Under the pieces are notes generated by a model. The model was given only the letters and a program-made list of their open reading frames with translations, had not been told where the DNA came from and searched no databases. The position numbers and the translations under genes are program-made. DNA of 5,583 nt from Bacteroidaceae bacterium (GTDB lineage Bacteria > Bacteroidota > Bacteroidia > Bacteroidales > Bacteroidaceae). Positions 1 through 5,583 of the stretch are shown here, in pieces (the stretch's first letter is position 1; each line of letters opens with the position of its first letter). Where the stretch lies: contig JAQVXN010000147.1 of the NCBI GenBank assembly GCA_028709135.1, forward strand, positions 1 through 5,583, written 5' to 3'.

Positions 1-2449
1 CAAGGTAAGTTTCATCACGATAGATCTTATAAGCAGTTACTTGGCGTCCGCGAACTGGTTCATTATAAGCAACGCCAAAAGTGCCTTCGGCAAAAGTATC
101 GTTCATAGGAAGCTCGCCAAGATACATTTCCAATAACGGACTGGAAAAAAACGAATTCTTCAAAATCTTTAAAATAGCAGGATATTTATCTTCTCCAGCT
201 AGACCACAGAGCACAGCCATCGCCTGAGCACGGTCGTCACTCATGGTCTCAGTATAAGTAGATGAACGATAATCCGTGCCTGACCAAAAACGTTTATCAA
301 AATTATCCTGCATCATTTTCATCATCTTGTCAAGTTGCGCCATATCTGACTCCTTATTTAATTGACGCGCAAAATCACGTTCAGATTTTAATGCTAGATA
401 ATACCACTCAGCCGTAAGCAAATCCAAATCAATATGGTCGCCCCAATCGGCCCAACTCCATCCGCCAGCTCTGGAAATAGCAAAACCGTCAGTATCTATG
501 CTCCACACCTCGTGTAAATACTTGTGAAGGCGATCATAAATAGGTGCCACAAACGTACTGTCACCACTATTATAATACTGTGTGTGAAATCCGTACCAGC
601 CCACAGACATCAACATTTGCACAGGCAGCTCTTGATTCCAATTCCCTGCTGGCACAGGCGAATAGATAACACCTGTACCACGCTGCCAATTCATTAATTC
701 ATTAATACCTTTGTTGATAATTTGCCATGACGTTGGTGAAAGTGTATAAAAATTTTCTTGAATATCGTTTGTCACATCCCCCCACCATTGCGCTCTTTCA
801 CGATCGGGACAATCAAAGTAAGTGTCACGCATATTCAAATAAAGTGTCCGCGCAGAACGTTTCCATAACTCATTAAAAAAAGAATCATTGCAGTTAAAAT
901 CGCTAACTATTTCAGTATCATAACCACTTTCCCTATATTTCACGTCCATCACGTCCACTCCTTTGGGAATAGTATATTGTACTTCATTTCCGTTCATCCA
1001 TCCTAGACTCTCATATTCCTGTATACTATCACGCGTAATGTACTCCCCTCGGACACTATATTCTCCACCAACAACATAATCACTAGTACGAATATCTATT
1101 TTGCTTCCGGCTTTAGCCCGTACTTTCAAATATGGTGTCACCTGCGCGTTATATGGTAATTGGCAATGAAGTATCCCTGTAGATGTATCAAAATATTGTT
1201 TCACGTAATTTTTTAATTCCGAATATTTAAATGCAGGTATAGGACGCAAGACCAATTCTCCAAAAATATTATTTACCGGTTTATAATTATAAATGACTGC
1301 TGAAGGGAAATGACGCGTATAATCAGGAGAGAACCATTGTCCGAAATCCAAACGACCATCAAAACAGATATTACTCTCGCAAAGACGATAATTGGGAACC
1401 GGACTCGATGAACTTCCATAAGCACTGTAAACCGCAGCTTCCCAACTGGCATCCGACTGAATATCAATATTTCCAACCTGAGATTCAAAAAGTAACGCTG
1501 CATGACCACTATTTTTGTGGCTAAATCCGTTTTTACCATAAAATAATGTCAATATAGCAATTGTGTTCGTATCTGCCTGCAAATAAGGACCGATATTTAC
1601 TTCATCATAATAGGAATCCTTTGGCGTTGGTCCTCGTTTCAATCCGCCTTCAAAAACGACCATTTTCCCATTAACCCACAACCAATACTTTGAATCCACA
1701 GAAATCTTGGCAATTACCTTTTCAGGAACAATACTCAATTTTATTTTTTTCCTAAAGACTTGCCATGTATTGGCAGCATTGAGATTACCAGCAGCCTGGA
1801 TCCATTTTGCCATCCATGTAGAAGTTGTAACTTCTTGTTCTTTTGTTTGCGTAATTTTGACTTTTAAAATAGAAGCGCCCAAACCACTTACAAGAATATA
1901 GCCTGTACGAGGAACATCACCCGACAAGTTGTCAGCGCGGAATCGATAACTCGCTGTACCAATTACTGTTTCAGGCCCATCAAATTTTATCCAATCAGGA
2001 CACTGAAAAGTGGGCGCTGTCGATGAAACTGCATCTAAACAAAACTTACACGCTCCACTGATGTTTATCTCACTTTGTGCCACTTCAACAGCAGGATTAC
2101 TTCCTATTTGGCACACACTAATTGTTTTGGTTTGCCCGTCCTTGGCTTCAACAGAAATCTCTGCTTTGCGTTCATCCTCATCCACATTTGCAGTAACACC
2201 AATCGTCATTTTCTTCCCATTAACAGAAACATGACACCAATCCGCATTTGAAACTGCGACAAAATCAAGGTTAGTCTTGATTTCTTCTGTTGTTTCTCCT
2301 AGTCCTGCTCCAAAAATTATTTTTTCATTTTCCACAGTCAGATAACTTGTTCCGGGTTTTGCCACAGAAGTTAAAACATAATTTTGTGCCACTGCAGATT
2401 GTAATGTAACAACCATTAAAAAGAGCAGAATTTTCTGTATGTGTTTCAT
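1..2449 (-). CDS. Secreted GH78-type alpha-L-rhamnosidase with tandem BACON modules (3' end off the window)
   Basis: The frame runs open from ATG at 2449 to the window edge: 816 codons, no stop. By family it should hydrolyse terminal alpha-L-rhamnose from plant glycans (pectin, arabinogalactan, glycosides) in the periplasm or at the cell surface. Residues 1-21 are a signal peptide (hydrophobic ILLFLMVV, probable cut after AVA, no lipobox cysteine). Residues about 38-116 are a BACON module (SNADWCHVSV early, KTISVCQIG as last strand). About 119-202 form a second, more divergent one ending ILKVKITQT. A GH78 N-terminal beta domain starts at W212 (WMAKWI). The catalytic barrel begins near 515 and carries the family signature DCPDRERAQWWGD at 546-558. 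D546, E551 (expected general acid) and D558 match the spacing of Bacillus RhaB D567/E572/D579 as I recall it. DDRAQA at 738-743 is also typical. The general base and C-terminal beta domain lie beyond the edge. No SusC/SusD gene is visible. The family call is firm; the exact substrate is unknown. Confidence 0.9.
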   Translation of the reverse strand, partial: MKHIQKILLFLMVVTLQSAVAQNYVLTSVAKPGTSYLTVENEKIIFGAGLGETTEEIKTNLDFVAVSNADWCHVSVNGKKMTIGVTANVDEDERKAEISVEAKDGQTKTISVCQIGSNPAVEVAQSEINISGACKFCLDAVSSTAPTFQCPDWIKFDGPETVIGTASYRFRADNLSGDVPRTGYILVSGLGASILKVKITQTKEQEVTTSTWMAKWIQAAGNLNAANTWQVFRKKIKLSIVPEKVIAKISVDSKYWLWVNGKMVVFEGGLKRGPTPKDSYYDEVNIGPYLQADTNTIAILTLFYGKNGFSHKNSGHAALLFESQVGNIDIQSDASWEAAVYSAYGSSSSPVPNYRLCESNICFDGRLDFGQWFSPDYTRHFPSAVIYNYKPVNNIFGELVLRPIPAFKYSELKNYVKQYFDTSTGILHCQLPYNAQVTPYLKVRAKAGSKIDIRTSDYVVGGEYSVRGEYITRDSIQEYESLGWMNGNEVQYTIPKGVDVMDVKYRESGYDTEIVSDFNCNDSFFNELWKRSARTLYLNMRDTYFDCPDRERAQWWGDVTNDIQENFYTLSPTSWQIINKGINELMNWQRGTGVIYSPVPAGNWNQELPVQMLMSVGWYGFHTQYYNSGDSTFVAPIYDRLHKYLHEVWSIDTDGFAISRAGGWSWADWGDHIDLDLLTAEWYYLALKSERDFARQLNKESDMAQLDKMMKMMQDNFDKRFWSGTDYRSSTYTETMSDDRAQAMAVLCGLAGEDKYPAILKILKNSFFSSPLLEMYLGELPMNDTFAEGTFGVAYNEPVRGRQVTAYKIYRDETYL

Positions 2450-2563
2450 ATTTAAGTTGTGTTTGTATGTTTTTGAGTATTGTTTTATTTAATCGTGCCT
2501 TCCATTACTTTCTTCCATCGAAGTTTATGAACAAACATTTATGATTAGCGTGATAACATGCCA

Positions 2564-2571
2564 CAAAGTTA
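2564..2571 (-). promoter_or_regulatory. Possible Bacteroidota -7 box for the rhamnosidase gene
   Basis: On the minus strand this reads TAACTTTG, a full match to the Bacteroidota -7 consensus TAnnTTTG and the only such match facing the rhamnosidase in the intergenic region. It would give a leader of about 100 bases. No TTTG or TTG is found at the expected distance upstream (around 2590-2596), so this would be a promoter with a poor -33 element. That would suit an activator-dependent glycan-utilisation gene but could equally be chance. Confidence 0.35.
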
Positions 2572-2743
2572 TTCCTTTTTAATCAGTTTTCATCTCTTTT
2601 CGTTCCATTAAATCAAATTGCGATTTTAGTTACTTCCCTATTGACTCCCACTCGTTTACTTTTCGAGACATTCATATATAATAGGATTCATCAATTTTCA
2701 AAACTCGTAAAACTCATGAAACTATAATTACACCATACTTTGA

Positions 2744-2775
2744 TTTGCCTGCTTTAAAACGATTTTGTAACTTTG
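2744..2775 (+). promoter_or_regulatory. Bacteroidota sigma-ABfr-type promoter of the SDR-PAP2 unit
   Basis: TTTG at 2744-2747 (-33 element) and TAACTTTG at 2768-2775 (-7 element, consensus TAnnTTTG) are separated by 20 bases, which is the spacing expected for the Bacteroidota housekeeping sigma factor. Transcription would begin near 2781-2783 and leave a leader of roughly 26 bases before ATG 2808. The leader has no Shine-Dalgarno site, only the A-rich GAAGAACAAGAT, as is usual in this phylum. The promoter also settles the start of the SDR gene, because an in-frame TTG at 2745 lies inside the -33 box and upstream of the transcript start. Confidence 0.8.
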
Positions 2776-2807
2776 CACGCGGAATTTCAATTTGTGAAGA
2801 ACAAGAT

Positions 2808-3836
2808 ATGAAAATTTTGGTTACGGGAGCAAGCGGTTTTATTGGTAGTTTTATCGTTGAACACGCATTGGAACTCGGATTTGATGTTTGGGCTGGTGTC
2901 AGACCCACCAGCAGCAAGTCTTGGCTAACGAATCCAAAAATTCATTTTATCTATCTCGACCTTTTTGATGAAGCCAAATTACAAGATACTCTTTTGAAAT
3001 TCAGAAAAGAAGAAAGTTCTTGGGACTATGTAGTTCATGCCGCAGGGGTTACTAAGGCAAAAGATGAAAAAACATTTTTTTCTGTCAATTTTGAAGGTAC
3101 ACGCCATTTAGTCACTGCGCTGAGAGAACTTTCTATGAGCCCAAAAAGATTTATTTTTCTGAGCTCCCTGAGCGTATTAGGCCCCCTCAAACAAGAGCCT
3201 GCATTACAATCCGACGGCAGCCTCCACCAAATGATGACTACAGAAGACCGCCCTCAGCCAAACACTGCCTATGCCAAAAGCAAATTAGCCGCGGAAGAAT
3301 TCTTACTTTCTTTGAAAGATTTTCCATCGGTTATTCTTCGACCTACCGGCGTTTACGGACCTCGAGAAAAAGACTATTTTCTTTTAGCCAAAAGCATTAA
3401 ACGTCATATCGACTTCTCTGTTGGCTCTCATCCACAGGAGATAACCTTTATTTATGTTCGTGATCTTGTTCGAGCCGTATTTTTGGCTCTTGATCATGGC
3501 AAAAATGGTAGAATTTATCTTCTAAGTGACGGACAAACTTACACCAGCCGCTCTTTCAGCCTTTTACTCCAAAAAGAAATTGGCATTCAAAACGTTTTTC
3601 ACATTAAAGCTCCGCTCTTCATTTTGCGTTTTGTTTGCACTATCGGGGAACTTCTTGGAAAACTGACGGGCAACATTTCCACATTAAACAACGACAAATA
3701 TAATATTTTAAAACAACGCAACTGGCGCTGTGACATCCAACCTGCTAGACAGCTTTTAGGCTATCAACCTGCATTTAATTTGGAACAGGGTGTCAAGGAA
3801 ACTGTTGCATGGTATCGAACACAACAATGGATTTAG
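2808..3836 (+). CDS. NAD(P)-dependent epimerase/dehydratase/reductase, extended SDR family
   Basis: A 342-residue cytosolic oxidoreductase. The Rossmann fold opens at once with MKILVTGASGFIG: the glycine motif TGxxGxxG is at residues 6-13. The substrate-pocket serines are in LSSLSVLG (S119, S120), and the catalytic Tyr-Lys pair is Y155 and K159 in YAKSK. RPTGVYGPRE at 178-187 and FIYVRDLVRA at 214-223 are standard for extended SDRs, and the length is normal. I chose ATG 2808 because the Rossmann strand starts there and the promoter lies immediately upstream; the in-frame TTG at 2745 would add 21 residues read from promoter DNA. The last 10 bases overlap the ATG of the PAP2 gene, implying one transcript and coupled translation. 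The substrate cannot be read from sequence. Nucleotide-sugar epimerase, dihydroflavonol-reductase-like and 3-ketosphinganine-reductase-like roles are all possible. From memory, a Bacteroides 3-ketosphinganine reductase belongs to this general family, but orthology is not shown here. Confidence 0.93.
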   Translation: MKILVTGASGFIGSFIVEHALELGFDVWAGVRPTSSKSWLTNPKIHFIYLDLFDEAKLQDTLLKFRKEESSWDYVVHAAGVTKAKDEKTFFSVNFEGTRHLVTALRELSMSPKRFIFLSSLSVLGPLKQEPALQSDGSLHQMMTTEDRPQPNTAYAKSKLAAEEFLLSLKDFPSVILRPTGVYGPREKDYFLLAKSIKRHIDFSVGSHPQEITFIYVRDLVRAVFLALDHGKNGRIYLLSDGQTYTSRSFSLLLQKEIGIQNVFHIKAPLFILRFVCTIGELLGKLTGNISTLNNDKYNILKQRNWRCDIQPARQLLGYQPAFNLEQGVKETVAWYRTQQWI

Positions 3837-4855
3837 CTACATACTTTGAACGTCAAAAACCGATGCCCGGTATCGTGGGTATTGAATAAATTACATTCTG
3901 CTACAGTGCATTTACATTAGTTTTAGCCCTGTTTTTTTATCATCAGATTGACAAAGGTCCAAGCCTTATCCTCTATCGCCTGCTGTTTGCCGGAATCACT
4001 GTATTGCTCTGGCAATTTTATAAAAGGTTCCCTTGTCAAATTACGTATGCTATTCGTGTGTTTTTTCAGTTTTCGCTCCTTACATATTGGTATCCTGACA
4101 TCTACAACTTTGCAAAACTCATGCCTAATATGGACCCCCTCTTTGCACAAATGGATCAAATCCTTTTTGGTTGTCAACCAGCCATTGAATTCAGCAAAAT
4201 ACTTAGTGGCAGATTCTGGAGTGAACTCTTTTACATGGGCTACTTTTCCTATTATATACTCATTATTGCCATTATATTATGGGCTTTCTTGAAACACCCC
4301 CGTAGATTCGACATTATTACAAATATCGTTCTTTGCAGTTTCCTTCTTTATTTCTTTACTTTTCTCTTTCTTCAATCCGCCGGACCTCAATTCTATTATC
4401 AAAGAATTGGTTTAGAAAATGCTTCTGCTGGGATTTTTCCTCCCGTTCATGACTGGTTTCGCTATCATTCCCAGCTCATTCACGATCACGTCTCAAGCGG
4501 ACTTTTCTGCTCACTTGTAGAAGATGCTCAAAAAAGCGAGTTCCCGATTGCAGCCTTTCCAAGTTCTCATGTTGGCATTGCTACCATTATTATGATTTTA
4601 GCTCATAGGATGTCTAAAAAACTGGCTCTTGTATTTTCACCTTTCTATATTATTCTTTGTCTCTCTACTGTATACATTGGCGCACACTATGCTGTCGACG
4701 TTCTCGGAGGTTGGATTACTGCCTGGATTTTTATTCGCATTTCAAACAAAATTTATCGTACTAAGTTTATTCATCGCCCAAAAGAATTTGATTCTCTTCA
4801 TCGTTATGGGCATCACCATCATCACAGCAGCCATTCACAAGTGATAGAGAAATAA
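3827..4855 (+). pseudogene. PAP2-family membrane phosphatase/phosphotransferase, frame interrupted by TAA at codon 21
   Basis: Read from ATG 3827, which overlaps the SDR stop by 10 bases, the frame gives 20 residues (MDLATYFERQKPMPGIVGIE), a TAA at 3887-3889, then 321 open codons in the same frame to TAA 4853-4855. The downstream part is a polytopic membrane protein. Hydrophobic segments lie near codons 22-38, 47-62, 75-88, 133-155, 166-182, 247-260, 265-280 and 289-304. The PAP2 signature is FPSSHVG (PSSH at 245-248) with catalytic H287 and D291 in GAHYAVD. The classical KX6RP motif is not evident, which resembles the PAP2_3 / inositol-phosphorylceramide-synthase-like branch. Expected chemistry is phosphate or phospho-headgroup transfer on a membrane lipid. 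The tail is His-rich (329-333 plus H336). If translation restarted at TTG 4004 (codon 60), the catalytic part would survive but the first membrane segment and most of the second would be lost. True pseudogene, recent nonsense allele and sequencing error cannot be separated here. Confidence 0.8.
3887..3889 (+). other. In-frame premature TAA inside the PAP2 frame
   Basis: The codons around it read GTG GGT ATT GAA TAA ATT ACA TTC TGC. Sequence on each side is good coding sequence in one shared frame: a soluble N-terminal leader before, and the first membrane helix directly after. No insertion or deletion is needed to explain the break. One base change from a sense codon such as AAA, GAA, CAA, TTA or TCA would produce it. 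No ATG occurs in frame between this stop and codon 99, so a normal restart close by is not available. Confidence 0.85.
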
Positions 4856-4888
4856 CTCACAACTAATTTTAATAGTTTTGATTTTCTC

Positions 4889-4919
4889 TTTCAAATACCT
4901 CTATGAAAGGCATTTGAAA
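4889..4919. repeat. Inverted repeat (hairpin) downstream of the PAP2 gene
   Basis: TTTCAAAT (4889-4896) is perfectly complementary to ATTTGAAA (4912-4919). After one mismatch (A4897/C4911) the stem continues with CCT (4898-4900) pairing AGG (4908-4910), leaving a 7-base loop. It lies 34 bases after the PAP2 stop. It might mark the 3' end of the SDR-PAP2 transcript, but no T-run follows on the plus strand, so an ordinary intrinsic terminator is not supported. Its right arm overlaps GGCATTTG, a word shared with the adjacent tandem repeat. Confidence 0.5.
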
Positions 4920-4933
4920 CAGATGTTTTCTGC

Positions 4934-4996
4934 GAGGCCATTTGTTGAACGCAAGAGGCTATTTGTCAAATCTATGAGGCCATTCTTTTTTCCTAT
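4934..4996 (+). repeat. Degenerate tandem repeat, three units of 21 bases
   Basis: Three consecutive copies begin exactly 21 bases apart at 4934, 4955 and 4976. Their cores read GAGGCCATTTGT, GAGGCTATTTGT and GAGGCCATTCTT. Units one and two agree at 14 of 21 positions, mostly in the first 12. Unit three shares the GAGGCCATT core and then drifts into a T-rich stretch. A related half copy, AAAGGCATTTGAA, sits upstream at 4907-4919 with different spacing. The repeat lies wholly in the convergent spacer between the PAP2 gene and rnr. The 21-base period would allow in-frame reading, but no credible gene covers it. Confidence 0.6.
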
Positions 4997-5078
4997 GTGC
5001 TTCTTCCAATTTTTGTCAACAAAAGAAAGACTCACCACACTTATTTTCTTTCCACTCACTCCATTTTTTATTAAGCAT

Positions 5079-5108
5079 AAAAAAGAGTGTATCGCTTTGA
5101 CACACTCT
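5079..5108 (-). terminator. Intrinsic terminator of rnr
   Basis: Read on the minus strand, 24 bases after the rnr stop codon, AGAGTGT (5108-5102) pairs with ACACTCT (5090-5084). After one mismatch there are two further pairs (5100-5099 with 5093-5092) and a 5-base loop. Six T residues follow (5084-5079). This is a standard factor-independent terminator, although the stem is not GC-rich. On the plus strand no T-run follows the stem, so it probably serves rnr only. Confidence 0.75.
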
Positions 5109-5131
5109 CTACTATCTTTATAACAATTCTT

Positions 5132-5583
5132 CTATTTGTTTTTTACAGATCCATCAACAAGTTCAAAATCCAATTGGCGTCGCTCTAAATTCGCTTGCGC
5201 CACACGAATCGTTACACGATCTCCTAATTGATAATGATGATGCGTACGACGGCCCAGTAAACAATAATTTCGCTCATCGAATTCATAATAATCATCTTGC
5301 AGATTACTAATAGGCACCATTCCCTCGCAACTGTTATCATCCAATTCTACATATATGCCGAATTCATTAACGCCACTTATTTTGCCATTAAAAATTTGGC
5401 CCAATCTGTCGCCCATGAATTCTACTTGCTTATATTTGATACTGGCACGTTCTGCCATAGCCGCAGTAAGTTCCATTTCGTTACAATGGTCACAAACTTC
5501 TTCTGTTTTCTCTTGATTTACACTACGTCCCCCTTCCGCATAACGTGTAAGAAGCCGGTGAACCATTTGATCTGGATAACGAC
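5132..5583 (-). CDS. rnr: Ribonuclease R, C-terminal part (5' end off the window)
   Basis: RNase R is a cytosolic 3'-5' exoribonuclease of the RNB (RNase II) family that degrades structured RNA and works in RNA quality control. The frame enters from the window edge reading RYPDQMVHRLL, the conserved end of the RNB catalytic domain, so the ATG at 5566 is internal and not a start. A linker with CDHCNEMELTAAMAERAS follows, the counterpart of the HCSxxExxAxxAER segment in other RNase R proteins. Next comes an S1 RNA-binding domain of about 80 residues (IFNGKISGVNEFGIYVEL through ANLERRQLDFEL). The protein ends eight residues later (VDGSVKNK) at TAG 5132-5134. It therefore lacks the long basic tail of the E. 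coli enzyme, which I believe is usual in Bacteroidota. The metal-binding aspartates are in the missing N-terminal part. It is convergent with the PAP2 gene and has its own terminator at 5079-5108. Confidence 0.95.
   Translation of the reverse strand, partial: RYPDQMVHRLLTRYAEGGRSVNQEKTEEVCDHCNEMELTAAMAERASIKYKQVEFMGDRLGQIFNGKISGVNEFGIYVELDDNSCEGMVPISNLQDDYYEFDERNYCLLGRRTHHHYQLGDRVTIRVAQANLERRQLDFELVDGSVKNK

Larger units (their letters stand above)
2450..2807. other. Divergent intergenic control region
   Basis: These 358 bases separate the start codons of the minus-strand rhamnosidase and the plus-strand SDR gene. They are strongly AT-rich. I see no credible protein-coding frame, tRNA or long inverted repeat. 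The region holds one good promoter for the SDR gene at its right end and one possible -7 box for the rhamnosidase near 2564-2571. The stretch of about 170 bases between them (2572-2743) has no motif I recognise. It could hold an operator for a glycan-responsive regulator, but nothing in the sequence identifies one. Confidence 0.7.

Noticed and set aside
1273..2234. Several short frames inside the rhamnosidase region (1273-1539 minus, 1707-1901 plus, 2010-2234 plus)
   Set aside because: They are out-of-frame readings of the continuous 816-codon rhamnosidase frame, which carries GH78 and BACON motifs throughout.
2714..2917. A 67-codon minus-strand frame over the SDR promoter and start
   Set aside because: It is antisense to the glycine-rich Rossmann motif and the promoter, and has no recognisable features.
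3887..3889. Recoding of TAA as a sense codon in this genome
   Set aside because: TAA ends the same PAP2 gene at 4853-4855, and the rhamnosidase, SDR and rnr frames contain no internal TAA. A local mutation or base error is simpler.
3923..4292. Frames on both strands overlapping the start of the PAP2 gene (3923-4177 minus, 3948-4292 plus)
   Set aside because: They lie over the region that is well explained by the PAP2 frame with its membrane helices. Their translations show no family signature.
4861..4879. AACTA / TAGTT inverted repeat followed by TT just after the PAP2 stop, as a terminator
   Set aside because: The stem is only five AT-rich pairs with a mismatch and a short T-run, so it is too weak to call.
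5011..5024. TTTTG-TCAA-CAAAA hairpin in the spacer
   Set aside because: Five AT-rich pairs with no following T-run is expected by chance in DNA of this composition.
4878..5123. An 81-codon plus-strand frame starting at TTG in the PAP2-rnr spacer
   Set aside because: It has no ATG or ribosome site, is rich in F/R/L/K from AT-rich DNA, reads through the tandem repeat and ends after the rnr terminator hairpin. No domain is recognisable.

Overview
The window looks like a piece of a Bacteroidota chromosome, most probably order Bacteroidales. It is AT-rich. One promoter is a textbook Bacteroidota type (TTTG, 20 bases, TAACTTTG), genes lack Shine-Dalgarno sites, and the gene content fits: a secreted BACON-domain glycoside hydrolase, an extended-SDR/PAP2 gene pair, and an RNase R with a short C-terminal tail. 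No RNA gene, CRISPR array, insertion sequence or phage gene was seen.

Layout. Bases 1-2449 (minus strand) hold the first 816 codons of a large secreted GH78-type alpha-L-rhamnosidase whose 3' end is off the window. It has a signal peptide, two BACON-like modules, a GH78 N-terminal beta domain and most of the catalytic barrel. Bases 2450-2807 are a divergent control region. Bases 2808-4855 (plus strand) hold a two-gene unit: an NAD(P)-dependent epimerase/reductase of the extended SDR type, overlapped by 10 bases by a PAP2-family membrane phosphatase/phosphotransferase gene. Bases 4856-5131 are a convergent spacer with a degenerate 21-base tandem repeat, a hairpin and the terminator of the next gene. 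Bases 5132-5583 (minus strand) are the 3' end of ribonuclease R.

The most notable observation is that the PAP2 reading frame, started at the natural overlapping ATG (3827), is broken by an in-frame TAA at codon 21 (3887-3889) and then stays open in the same frame for 321 codons. Both flanks of the stop are good coding sequence, so this looks like a point nonsense mutation or a base-call error. A caller that ignores the stop would start the gene at an internal TTG (4004) and lose about 60 residues.

How the genes relate: the rhamnosidase is an outward-facing glycan-degradation enzyme with its own divergent promoter. The SDR/PAP2 pair is probably one transcript with a membrane-lipid or glycolipid role. 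A sphingolipid role is a reasonable but unproven guess. RNase R is housekeeping and independently transcribed. I see no clear evidence of a wholly new system. The second-look items are the nonsense codon, the 21-base repeat, the His-rich tail of the PAP2 protein and the promoter that decides the SDR start.
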